Below, in pieces: positions 22,362 through 34,145 of a stretch of DNA of 64,000 nt (its first letter is position 1; each line of letters opens with the position of its first letter). The DNA is taken from positions 1,787,814 to 1,851,813 of the forward strand of contig BCIC01000004.1 in the NCBI GenBank assembly GCA_001599835.1, given 5' to 3'. Below the pieces are notes generated by a model. It was not told the DNA's origin, ran no database searches, and saw only the letters and a list, made by a program, of their open reading frames with translations. A program made the position numbers and the translations under genes. The DNA is from Thermoascus crustaceus (lineage: Eukaryota; Ascomycota; Eurotiomycetes; Eurotiales; Thermoascaceae).

Positions 22362-23179
22362 GGTTGTGGTTATTAGATGGTTGCCTTGGACGATATCGGG
22401 TTTTCAATGGATATAGCATCACCTAGTACTAGTTTGGAAAGTTTTCGGCGAGTTTGTGGCTTTCGCAAAGTAGAAATGATGGTAAAGAGCTTGTTGAATG
22501 CGTGACCAGTCAAGTATGAAGCCGAATCGCTGATGCTCGTGGAGTGGACGCTCGCGGTTTGCCCAGCTGGAATAGCAGATACATATACATCGACAACGTT
22601 CAGGTCAGTCCACACACATTGTGATATTAAACACGTGATGGCAGACCAATATGACTGTTTATCTTATTGCTATGTCTGCGGAGGTGGTTGACTTTAGGTT
22701 ATCTTGTCACTGAGAGATCTCGGGCAGGTCAAGGTTGCGACCATCTGCGGTTAGTGTCGATTTTACCCACCTGCTAGCACCTAGAGTCCTGGACACCTTA
22801 CAGTCCTTACTGCACTCAGTAGTGCACCGTGCACCGGGTCTTCAGGCGCCTGGACCTTTAACGCCAGTACACCGTAGTGCCTCGTACCTTCCAACTTAAT
22901 AACAACGCCAACTAGGTATTTTCCCAGCCCAACACCCTCACGAAACGTGCCCAATGTCCTTATCAGCCTGCATCAGCCTACACGCCTAGAGTGTTAGGTG
23001 GACAAGTTCTTAATTCTAATTGCGGAATCCCGTCCTACATTGCTATTTCCAGCCCCTATTCTTGACTTATATTGCGCGGATTCGTGATTCTCTAAACGAA
23101 ACAGGTTTGTCGCCATATAATGGATATTTGACAAATATTGCTGACTTGTGCAGGATTCAGTCTTACTTGCGCTGCTGCG
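22362..23179. promoter_or_regulatory. Divergent promoter region of apl5 and emc2
   Basis: About 0.8 kb separates two divergently transcribed genes, so it must carry both promoters and 5' UTRs. It contains short imperfect repeats around 22,790-22,880 (alternating 'gtgcaccg', 'cagtac' and 'agtgc' strings). No defined operator could be named. Small ORFs here are not supported. Confidence 0.5.
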
Positions 23180-24343
23180 ATGGCGCACACGCTGCTAAAT
23201 TCACACAACCCTCTGAACTCTTCGGATCCTGGTGCCGCTCTTCTCTTATCACAACAAGCACCTTCCTTTTTGAGCCAATCCGCCTCACAACCAGGTCTCC
23301 CGTCCCTTCTGGCCTCTTCTCATGAAAAACCTGAACAGTGGGCAACTTATGAACAGGTGCTCTTCGCTTGTCTCAGGACTGGAGATGACAAGTCAGCTCA
23401 TCTTTGTCTTGATCAATTAACGCAACGGTTTGGTGCATCAAATGAAAGGGTCATGGGATTGCGTGGCATGTATCAGGAGGCTATCGCAGAAGATACAGCC
23501 ACCTTAGAAAATATTCTCCTTGAATATGAGAAGATCCTGTCAGAGAACCCAGTAAACGTGGTTTGTGTTGCTCGCTCGAAGTGGCAGGAGTGAATGCTGA
23601 TAGTATGACGATAGCCCATTCTCAAACGCCGTGTTGCTATTTTAAGGTCAATGTCCAGACATGCAGATGCTATATCCGCCTTGGTAGAATTTCTTGAGGC
23701 ATTCCCGACAGATGCGGAAGCTTGGTGTGAACTTGCGGATCTGTATCAATCCCAAGGGATGGGCTCTCAAGCAATATTTTGCCTGGAGGAAGCGCTGTTG
23801 ATCGCCCCCAATTCTTGGAATGTAAGCTTGATCTTATTCACCACTCTACCTTGACCACAATCAAAATCTAATTTAATTCGCCTCAAAGCTCAATGCCCGC
23901 CTTGGGGAATTGCAGTATATCTCCGCTGTTTCGTCACCTTCGGAACCTCAGGAAACGCAGAGACTTCTTGCCAGTTCTGTTAGACGATTTTGCAGAAGCG
24001 TTGAACTGTGCGATGATTACCTGCGTGGCTTCTATGGGTTGATATTGGTGTGAATCCTCCTTTTCGAATTTAATATCCGCTTTTTTCTGACTAATATCCT
24101 GTGTCTTAGGCTTCGTCTCGTTTGCTCGGTAGCTTGTCGCCCACAAAGTCCTCCGCAAATGGCTCTGGGAAAAGCGGTGACGAGCTCCCACCAACAGAGA
24201 TTCTTGAAAGACTAAACAATTTAGCCACAAGGAAGCTGGAAGATATTCTTAAGTCACGCTCTTCCAACATTCGTAAGTGGCAGGAAAGTCAAGGCGAGCT
24301 CATCGCAGCGCAAGAATTGCTTGATCGCCGGGATGACCTATAA
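23180..24343 (+). CDS. emc2: ER membrane protein complex subunit 2 (TPR protein)
   Basis: Four exons: 23180-23560, 23615-23821, 23889-24047 and 24110-24343. The total of 981 nt gives 326 residues, and phases agree at all junctions. EMC2 is the cytosolic TPR scaffold of the EMC, the insertase for tail-anchored and multipass membrane proteins at the ER. The central part shows TPR helices (ISALVEFLEAFPTDAEAWCELADLY followed by QAIFCLEEALLIAPNSWN), with LNARLGELQY and ELCDDYLRGFYGL after it. The C-terminus is ERLNNLATRKLEDIL...WQESQGELIAAQELL. This order and the length near 320 residues fit the family. The start MAHTLLNSHNP is the first ATG of the frame after an upstream CT-rich leader. Confidence 0.87.
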
Positions 24344-26653
24344 AAGGGGTTGTTTCATTTTTGGCACATGCTCCAAGAATGGCATATCAGTAACTGAAAA
24401 TTTCTACGAACTTAGCTAATACCAGGATTGTGGACTTAGATAATATTAGGTAACATGTCTAACTAATTCCAGTCACGGTTGATGTTGTCTTTCTTTAGCG
24501 AGGTGAATTCGAACGTTCCCAAGAAAGTTCAGAATTGAGAGATACCGTTCACCATGTCCATTTTTTCTCAGTTCACAAATCTCCTTGTGAAATTCAAATC
24601 TAACAGGAGTTGAGCTCTACAGAGCTGCTTCCTTCGCATGGCTCGTAGGTTCTTCTAGGACTGTGGCTATGATGTGCGGTGTTTTGGTATGCTGCAATGA
24701 GTATGAAGCAACGTTGCAGTATGCAACTGTATGTTCTCCCTTGTTCGTGATGCTGCTTGATGACTTGCCATCAGTACCAGTCACAAAATTAATGAATTGG
24801 CAGTCGACATCTCTGCTGAGAGGTGCTATTATTATTTCAGTTGCCTTGTTCCTCAGCTTTGTTTCCCACGGTTTCCTTCTTTTACCGCCGATATATCCAT
24901 TCCATTTGTGAAAAGGGAGGGGATAGTTGACATGATCAATACCTCATTGCAGGTCAGTCCCATTGCGGATGTGCGCTCTATAGAAGGCAGCAGACATTGG
25001 CAGGATGAACATCTGCTCAGCAATCTTAAGCACATCATGGGTAATGATGTTTATGATTTATTTGATCTGAAGGGATGGGAGGATATGGGTATAGCTACCT
25101 ACTGTCTTGGCGGATTGCTATCGTATAACCACATGATTTTGAAGCCATTGGAGGGTACTCAGACACTATGATAGGTCACAGACTCTAGACAAAACCAGCC
25201 CAGATCAAGATATAGCTAAACCGGCAAGGTGGATGGCTTGGACAGGGAATCGAGGGTGCCAACGGATATGGCAACCTACTGTAAGTCAATATTAATTGCG
25301 CTTCTTGGAGCCGAAGGAAAATGTTCCAGACCGCGCAGGAGAATATTCACCGCTCGAATTCCTATGAAAGCCATTATGATATTCTTCCATTGCTGCTTAT
25401 TCTTCTATCGATGACTTTGCACTTCGCTCTCTTCCATGTAATGACTCCACACTTTTGACTTGATTTCACTTGATCATTTAGACATCATCAGCATGCTCAT
25501 TGCAAAGCAGGTGTCCTTTGATAGCCATTTTTGTTGCCTGACTAGAGATTATTTTCCCATTTGGACAAACTCTTGTAATGAACTCATAGACCTGCATCGT
25601 ACGGTACTACAGAGTACCAAATTGAATCGCCCACCTACCCAGGGGATACCAGACCATATGTGAGTTTCCCGCATGGCCGACAAGATTGAATCTGGGTCAC
25701 TCGCTGGCTCAGGCTAGTTGTTGGAAGTTAAAAGGCAGGTCAGCAACGGTCGCTATTAGATCCGTAGGGTTCCCGCGTGCTGAGCATATCCATTGTGGTA
25801 TTCTGGTCGTCTCACCTTGGAATGTGTTGGGTTTTCGCCCGTCATCCTCAGATTCTCTCAGCTTTCCATTCTTTTCTTCCGCTGTCCTGCATATGCAGGC
25901 TGCTGCTGACAACTCGTCGCATTCCCCCATTGGTCTCCCAGGCAGCATGTGCTCCCGTTGCCTTGCTGCACCGATGCTATTGGGCACTTTGGGCAGCAAG
26001 GCGAGACGACCTCGGGTGATATGCAATGATGATAATTGACTAGTCACCAACTCAACACAAGCCTTGTTATCGCCTTGGACCCTTCCGCCGTTTCCCCTCG
26101 TTCCCCTCGCAGCCTTATTATGCCCAACTCTGCCACCAGGCCCAACCGAGTGACTGGGTCAGGCAGTTGGAGTTTTGCACTGGGCGACTCGCACACTATT
26201 ATTTATTCAATTAATTAGTACCGAGTATTATATAGTTGCCATTGCCTCCAGATCCCTCCCCCCCTCCCCTCCCCTTATATTCACCTTACGCCTTCTCTCC
26301 TCAGCATAAGCTTACCGCCACTATTGAACCATTTCAAACGCTTGATCGCCAACTCGTCTTCCTTTCGCTGAGCCACTAGGTACAATTAGAAAACCTGCAC
26401 CATCTTACATACTTGACCCCAGACGTTCTCACGCCCATCCCTGTGGCACCTAACATAAGTCAAAAAGTCAGCTTAGAACTCGCCCGTCACTCTCAACTCA
26501 ACGACTGAACGAGTGCAGCGGACCGCAGAACCTTTGCGAAGGCCGAGGAGATCACCACAAAGTTGTATTCATCTCCGAAGGTCATCTTGCCCTGGGCTTT
26601 TCTACGGTAGAAGGGCTCAGGCGAGATAATTCCTTCAGTTTACTCTATTCCAC
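24344..26653. other. Long intergenic region
   Basis: This stretch is 2.3 kb. Only short, unconserved-looking ORFs of 60-125 codons were seen on both strands, with no domain I recognise and no coherent splicing. The last 400 bases (26220-26650) are C/T-rich with several CCCTCCCC-type runs. They probably form the promoter and 5' UTR of the next gene. Confidence 0.5.
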
Positions 26654-28977
26654 ATGACGTGCGTCGCCCTTACTTCGAAGTGCGTGCCCCGTATAAGGTT
26701 AACTCACTGATCTGAGGTCCTTACGAACAGGTTCAATATCACTATTGATAACAGTCCTCGTGATTCTGACGAATCGTCCCTAACTGATGAAGAGGACTCC
26801 TCGGGCGTCCACGTTTCACCGCCCTCTGTCGCAGGAAGTCACGAATACCAAGACCCGTATGACGACTGGGCGCATCTGCCGTATCCGGACGAATTGAAAC
26901 CGTCCGATTCAGCTTCTCGTCCCAGGACGTCACACCGTAGCCGCAACACGATCCACGGTTCGCGGTCGGGTTCGGGCCGCCGCCACGCATCGAGACGACA
27001 TATTGTACAGGATCGCGAGACTTACCCCCACAGACCCCGCCGCCCTCATTCCCCAGAGTCTCCCGAAAGTGTGGACTCCGGCGACGAGTACGTGGGCAGT
27101 TATGCCCGGCCACCGCAAGAAAGGCGGTATTGGCCTCCTGTCGCACCAGGACCTACTGCAGGGTACGCACACAGCTCGTCTTCAGGGCCGTCGTACAGCC
27201 CTTATCCCCACGGTGGCATCCAACACAGCTTCACACACCCGGGCAGCCATCATCCGCCTTCAGATCAGTTGGTAAGATTGGGGCATCTTGGACAATTGAG
27301 CCACCCAGCGCAGTATGGAAACGTCCCTCCTTATGGATATGGTCCACAATACCCTCACTCCCACAGTGCTGCGGTTGCACCGACTTTCGGCCATGACCAC
27401 CATACTGGACATCCTGGGCATCATCCGCACCACCAACCTCAACCGCGGGGCAGAAATGGCGGACACAGCCCACCGCAACCGCCAATGTCGCATCCTGTTC
27501 CTGCCCATGGCGCTTCTCCGTACGGCCCTTCGCCTTTCGGCCCTCCTGATCTGATACCATATAGTCACACAGCATATTTTCCTTATAACCAACCGTACCC
27601 TATGGTTCCAGGCATGGTTCCCCCGTCATACTTCAACCAGTACCCACGTGTGTCGTCTCCATCGCAAAAATCGGGGACTACTCCACCACCGACGACTTCT
27701 CCAGCAGATACGACAAAAGACGACGCGATTGCAAGACTAGAAAAGCTGATATTGGACGAGCGTGCGGAGCGTGAGGCCAAAGAAGCAGCACGTCAGGCTG
27801 CCATTGAGAAAGAGGCTGCTGAAAAAGCTGCCAGGGAGGAACGGGCTGCGGCCGAGAAAAAGATCGCCGATGAAGCGGCGGCGAGAGCAACAGCTATAGC
27901 GAAGGCAGAGGCGGAGAAAAAGGCGGCAGAGGAAGCTGCTAAAGCAAAGAAAGAAGCTGAAGAAGCGGCGGCGGCGGCGGCAGCAGAGGCGAAGGCAGAG
28001 GCGGAGAAGAAGGCTGCAGAGGAGGCTGCTAAAGCAAAGAAAGAAGCTGAAGAAGCGGCGGCGGCGGCGGCAGCAGAGGCGAAGGCAGAGGCGGAGAAGA
28101 AGGCTGCAGAGGAGGCTGCTAAAGCAAAGAAAGAAGCTGAAGAAGCGGCGGCGGCGGCGGCAGCAGAGGCGAAGGCAGAGGCGGAGAAGAAGGCTGCAGA
28201 GGAGGCTGCTAAAGCAAAGAAAGAAGCTGAAGAAGCGGCAGAGGCTGCAGCCGCTGCAGCTGCGAATCCACCTCCCCCAGAGAAGAAAAAGCCTATTAAA
28301 TTTAAAGATGCAGTTGGGAGAAAATTCAGTTTCCCATTCCACCTGTGCTGTACGTGGCAGGTAAGGAGCCTTTAGCCTTCTGATCAACTTCCCAAGTGTT
28401 CACTGACTTCTGCCAACACCAGGGCATGGAAGAACTTATACGTCAGGCCTTTCTCCATGTTGAGGTCATAGGACCGCATGTCGCTGAAGGACATTACGAT
28501 TTAGTAGGTCCAAACGGTGATATCATTCTCCCCCAAGTTTGGGAGACTGTGATTGAGCCGGATTGGACCATAACGATGCACATGTGGCCGATCCCCGAGA
28601 AACCCAAAACTCCTGATCCTCCTCCCCCACCACCCCCACCCCTGCCCCTAGCCGAAGAGGAAAATGCTGCTGTTGCTGTTGTCGAGGAGCCGAAGAAAAA
28701 ACCAGAGTCCGCAGGTAAGTTTAACACTCCCTACTCTACTGTTCCTCTCCCGCTCCCTCCATGGAGTCTGCTCAATAGTGACGGGCCGCAACACCATTTT
28801 GATTTCTTTGATGAGAGCTCTTCTATTTCCCCACGAGAAGTTCTTGTCTTTAACCATCGTGCTCCTCCAGGTGCCAAAAAATCCCGCCAAAAAGTTTCTG
28901 ATCCTTCAGCATTTGCCATGTGGATGGTTGGCGGAAAGCCAAATAGACCTTTAAAAGTGGAAAAAAAGTCTAAGTAG
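26654..28977 (+). CDS. Low-complexity coiled-coil protein with a ubiquitin-like domain
   Basis: Exons are 26654-26679, 26731-28360, 28423-28714 and 28871-28977, summing to 2055 nt and 684 residues. The first 60 residues are acidic. Next comes a long region rich in His, Pro, Ser, Tyr and Gly, then an Ala/Glu/Lys coiled coil (about residues 340-500) made of 90-bp tandem repeats. The C-terminal folded part (KFKDAVGRKFSFPFHLCCTW, GMEELIRQAFLHVEVIGPHV, HYDLVGPNGDIILPQVWE) resembles a ubiquitin-like domain seen in many filamentous-fungal proteins of unknown function. It is followed by a proline run and a basic tail. The last intron (28715-28870) is in frame and free of stops, so a 736-residue isoform is possible. 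No enzymatic role can be assigned. Confidence 0.8.
27901..28260 (+). repeat. Four 90-bp tandem repeats coding an Ala/Glu/Lys coiled coil
   Basis: The period is 90 bp (30 residues). Units 27991-28080 and 28081-28170 look identical base for base; unit 27901-27990 differs at a few positions and 28171-28260 diverges in its last third. Each encodes KAEAEKKAAEEAAKAKKEAE followed by an alanine run from GCG/GCA codons. Identity at silent positions implies recent duplication or gene conversion. Confidence 0.9.
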
Positions 28978-30179
28978 TACAGTAAAATGATGATTCTTGC
29001 TGTGGCATGTGAATGCGTTGGGTTTCTAGCCGTCGAAAAATTAGATGGGTCATGATTTGGGAAGTCCCGTCAACCGGCCGGACGGAATACAGCCGGCGGA
29101 CCGTTACTCGAGTCATCACTGTATGATGTGTGTCTATCTACCTCAGGCGTCTCTACTGGAGAAGTTCCCACAACTGCCTAGCTATCTCGCGTCTTACTCG
29201 ACTTCCGGCTACTTGAATCCTGCTTTTCGCATGGACTACTTTGGGGTCGCATGGCTTCCCTCTCGGTGTAACCTGGATTGGTTGCTTGTGACTCAATAGG
29301 GAGTTTTTCTATAACGCTGTCTTTATTCCGGCAATCCATGATCTACTCTATGATGATTAGAACCTTCAATGATGTTTTGCGTTTTCCAAAAAGAGAAAGA
29401 AAAAGTCAGAAAAAACGAGAGACTTTGGGGGGAGAGGTTCGGGGTATACCTGTTTGTTTCATATTATTGCCCTGATTCATGTTTGGTCATTATTCCGATA
29501 CCCTTAGAGATCTATCAACTGGATCAGATGTCTCATGGAACGATGTGACACTTGATATTAGAGCGGCAATTGACTTTGATTCTAGGCCCTTTAATGACTC
29601 TCCCTTTAGCGCTCAGAAATACTCGTTTAACCCAGTCGTAGAGTGCTTCAAACGATTGGAGCACGTGCTCTGAGATTAACACCAATATCTAGATTTCCTG
29701 TCCTTTGTTTGCACCGAGACAGGTCATGCATGTTGAAATGGGGCCCGAATCCGGAGGGTGGCATAACCTTGGCTGGTACTTGGTCTGCCCATGTTCTTAC
29801 GGCTATTAAGGCCATCTTGGAGTCGGCATCATTTCCAACTCTTTTGTCTTGTGCTACTTCTTGTTGAACTTTTAGGGCTTCATCGCACAATATTGTGAGC
29901 GGTCAGCTTCACATCAAATGATCCCGGCACCCCTCAACTAAGTCGTCATGCCTATAATCACCCTCTTCGGCAATTCCAAGCCCCCACCATGTTTGGCAGG
30001 GTTTGAAGAATGATGATATTACAACGGACCCGACTTGCTATATTTCTGAGTTGTGACTCCATATTCTCAACGATGACCGCTCAAGTATGGCCTTTAAGGC
30101 TTCTGCACTGAATTCCATCCAGGGCATCACTGAGAAGGCCAGGACCTTAGGTCAAGATGTCAAGGGGCGTGGAAATTTT
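28978..30179. other. Intergenic region between convergent genes
   Basis: This 1.2-kb stretch lies 3' of both neighbours. Small ORFs are present but none shows a recognisable domain or codon pattern. I see no RNA gene in it. Confidence 0.5.
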
Positions 30180-33100
30180 CTATCTCTGAGGGAGGAGAGG
30201 CTTCCAATCTTTCAGGGCTTCATCAGTATCGTTATCTAGAAGATCGCTTGCAGCACCTTGGTTAACCTTATCCGTAGATTCTCGGGACGGGAGATGGGCT
30301 CTATTAATCTCACTTGTCCGCACTGCTGCGGGGGCTGAGCCTGTCGACCAGAAAGGCGTGGACCGAGTTTCGTTTCGCTGCAAGAGACTTTCATCTGTGC
30401 TCTCTATTCTGCGGGCTGGAAGAGGGGGTCTCCACTCGCCTCCGTCTTTCAGTCCATGGACATGCGTCGAACTCGTAGTTGAAGACCTGGACGAGGAGGA
30501 ACTGGCACCATTATTTGGATTATGCGAAGAGCTCAATAAGGCGGGCTTCTTCGGTACAGGCGGTGGTGCCTTCGGCTCTCCCAACGTCTTGCCTGATGCT
30601 GGTGTAGATGTGCTGGTTTCCCCGAACGGAACGTCCCTGGGTTCAGTAACTGTATCGGATTGATCAAGCAGCATATTCGATTTCCCATGTCGCCTTGGCG
30701 CTGGAGGCTTCGGTGGAGCGATTCCCCTCGAGGATGTGGACTTGGGATCGAACCCCGAACCCTTCCTTCCATCCGCTGAACCCGGTGCGTAAACCCAGTC
30801 CGGCTCTTCACTGGACGCGAAAGGGTTGGATTTCCGATGCGGATTCGGAATCAATCCATCCGCTGGAGGTCTGACCGTCGATCGCACCGGAGCACCTTTT
30901 TCTGTCAGTTAAATATCTCACCTTAGGGGTGATTTTGAGGTTACATACCGAGGCCCAACCACCATTTATGATGATCTGAGCTCGCTGGCGGCAATCCGGG
31001 CGCAATGGATCCATATCCCGTCAGCTCCCCATCTTCTGTATCTTCAAGTCCAACAAGTGTAGTCAGGTCGCCGATGTCATGTTTCCTTTTATCATAAAGG
31101 AAACGACTAAGTTGATCCTTCAACTTCTCATCAACGATGCTTATTGTACACTCAAATGTAGCCCATACGGGACGATGATCTGAGAATCGAAGATCGGCTG
31201 TATTATAGTGCTCCTGTCGGATATTTGCACCTTTCCATAGAACTCTATCGCACCAGGCAGGAATGCGGGCCTTCTCTCTAGAAGGAATCAGTACGTCTCA
31301 GGTACAGAAACTTGTGGGAATAACCTTACGAGTTATCGTATTCATCTGTCCCTATGTTATATTTGTACGTTGGAGGGAAATTGATTGGGGCCTCCGAATA
31401 AAATTGAAATGTCCTGCCTGCAACCATTTGCAGGTTCAACTATACAATGTTAGAACGAAAAAACGCATTTCTTGGACGAGGGGAGATACCTGATCATTTT
31501 CGTATAGTTTATCATACTTCCTTTGCCGGACCAGCTCCCTGACTCTCTGGTCGCTGAGTCCTATTCGATAATTAAAGTCGCCCAGCCATATGACAGTGTC
31601 GTGATCTTCAATCGATCTGTTCCTTTGGAACCTGAGACCGTTGCTGATAGTCTCGTAATCTCTGTTTCTCTCGTCATAGTTGGCAAATCCTGCGGCGAGA
31701 TGTGCGGTAACGAAGCAGATCCGCGTGCTTGAATATTCGAACCGAATGGCGCATCCACCTTTGTTACCTCCAATCCCCGAAAGACCCGTCTTTGTGTGAA
31801 TTGGTTAATAGGTATAACAAACACATCCTACGAATGAGACTTGCCTTCTTTACACTCCCTTCCACGTTCTTGATGTCTCCAAGCACATCTGCTTTCACGT
31901 ATATCAAAAGGGCGGCACCAACAAGTTGGCCACTTCGCAGTAGCACATATTTCCCAGTCCCTTTTTGTTCAGAATGGCGATTCAAGCAGTCCTTCACAGC
32001 TTCTTCCCATGCCCTGCGTGTCCTAGGGTCGGTAGACATTATCTGTTGCGGGCTTAATTCCACAATTTCTTGGAACCCAACAGCGACAATAGTCGGGTCC
32101 TCCAGAGACTCCTCCAATGGCGGGAAGAGCCACGGGGAAAGGTCAGCAGTAGCACCCTCTCTCCGGCCATTTAGGTTGAAGGTTCCAGCCCATATTCGTA
32201 TGGTTTTAGTTGACGAATATTCCGCAACCCGTCGGCTCAGCTCAGCAGTGACCATTTCGTTTATTGGGTCATACAAATGCACCGACACTTGATTCGTCAA
32301 GTTCCCTAATAGAAGGTCTATGGTATTCTGTCTTGCCTTGTCGGCGAAGTTATTGACATACAAGCGCGTGGCGCTCTTACGCGCATCTGCAAAAGCCCCG
32401 GCAAGTGACATTTTGCCGTGCCTTGTAAATGAGCTCTTGAGCGCACCTGTGCCGGCATAGATCTTTGACAGAGCATCACCATTATCCGCCCACAGACTTG
32501 AGTGTCTCATCTGAAAGTCTGGGACTACTGCTCCCCCTTGCTGACCTAGGAAAGATTCCAGGGCCATGAGACTGATTATTGTCTGTACAAGATTTGTCCT
32601 GTCGAGACAGTCAAGACAATTTGTCCGGAAAACACCCTCCTGCTGCAGAATGACAGTCGAACTCTTGGACTCGTCCCTTTCGTTGGAAAGGGAATCCGCT
32701 GCGCCAAAGACATCTTCGGATAGGAAGTAGGCAAACCCATCTAAGGAATGTTCAATCTTATGTCTGATTTGACTGCTGCCTTCGTAGCCTATTGGTCCGC
32801 GAGTTTCTGCGTGGAAATCAAATTCGGTGGACCGCAGAAGGTTGTGTTCAGACGACGCGCCGAGCTCAGCCTTGCGCCTGAGGGAGCTTCTCGCAATATG
32901 TTCACGGAATTTTGCTGACAGCTGCGCCTCCCCAGATTTTTCCTCGCTAAGGAGGTTGACCACGTGTACTGCTCCATATTCCAATTCAAGATACTCGAAG
33001 TGCTTATCGAAAGCATGCTGCGTGGCCTCGAAAGATCTCGTGATTTCAATCTTTTGTTGTCCAGGGAGAAGACCAGAGGTTTGTTCCCAGAAGATGGGTA

Positions 33101-34145
33101 CAGAACCGCGCACTTGAACATAAGAGAAACTTATTCCCGGAGGGCACCATAGGACTGTTTCGGTCTCCACAAAATTCGCAACATTTCCGTCATCATCAAT
33201 GCCTCTGGAATTGAATCGCGTACCCGCCCGCCGTGAAGATTGGCGAGAAATTACGGTCAACGTAGAAGGGAGGTTGGACCGCACTTGAGGCAACAGGGGA
33301 ACCGAAGCCGGAATTGTAAGTGTACCAGCAAAGCCTCGTATGACAGACGTGAGAATACGGGATGAATCGAGGCTTTCCTTCTCATGGTCTGCCAAGCGAC
33401 TTCTGAAGAGTAGGAGAGGGCTGATCATGTATGAGTTCCAGAGCATGTCTTCATCAAGACTTTCGATGTAAAGAGCGGCAGACTCGTCAGAACTGACAGT
33501 TGCGTGTCAGCTAGGACCAGTCAACAAACACCTGGCTTCACTCACCGGTCCTGAAGACGATCGGTAAGGTTGAAATCAAGGCTATAGTAGAAGCTACCAT
33601 CGTTCAGAAGCTTCTTGAGGGCCAGGAACGGATGGTCTGTGACAACATCCCTGCCCTCATAGCCGCTACCATAATTGGGCTCTTCTGCTGCAAACCGCGA
33701 TCCCAACTCGTAATCCAGACCATTTTCATAATCAGAACGATTTACGCAGACTATCTTGGTCAGTTTAAGGTCATCAGGTAATGAAGTATAGGGAAAACGA
33801 CAACATACAGAATTCCACATTATCAATCCTCAAAACAGTCTCCCCTGGCCTGACGGTTGCAGCTCTGGAGGAGGCAGTGACAACACATAGGAAAACATCA
33901 TTATTCAACGTGATGAGGCCGAGGGTACCGTGTCCGTCTGCCAAGTGTCTGTAATCTCCAAGATCCACAGATGAAAGACTGGAGAATTCGACCATGCAAC
34001 GGGGTGTATCAATGCTTTGGCGAGCCGTGCTGCTCTGCGACTCTGCCAGCGACGGAGTGTGTCGGAAGATCAATGCATATTCGTTTGTAGTCAGAGCAAT
34101 TGTACGTTGGGGATGGTCGCAACAGAGAACGCGTAGAGTAGACAT
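30180..34145 (-). CDS. Synaptojanin-like phosphoinositide phosphatase (Sac + 5-phosphatase)
   Basis: Seven exons: 33809-34145, 33546-33750, 31845-33492, 31490-31789, 31330-31439, 30949-31277 and 30180-30901, giving about 1216 residues. The N-terminal Sac domain contains RTNCLDCLDRTN with the CX5R phosphatase loop. The following IPPc domain has WAGTFNLNG, VGFQEIVEL, WLGDFNYRIGL, PAWCDRVLW and SDHRPVWATF, the conserved catalytic and metal-binding motifs. The tail is proline- and serine-rich with PPKPPAPRR and APPPVPKKP, possible SH3 ligands. This order defines the yeast Inp51/52/53 and synaptojanin group, which dephosphorylates PI(4,5)P2 and other phosphoinositides in endocytosis and cortical actin control. 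Intron 3 (31790-31844) has a GC donor. The last intron has two in-frame acceptors 6 nt apart. Confidence 0.9.

Noticed and set aside
24797..25171. ORF of 124 codons downstream of emc2
   Set aside because: Starts with a non-ATG in part of its reading, has no domain, and is surrounded by similar chance ORFs.
27737..28387. 216-codon minus-strand ORF rich in Cys, Leu, Arg and Phe
   Set aside because: It is the antisense shadow of the Ala/Glu/Lys repeat region of the plus-strand gene.
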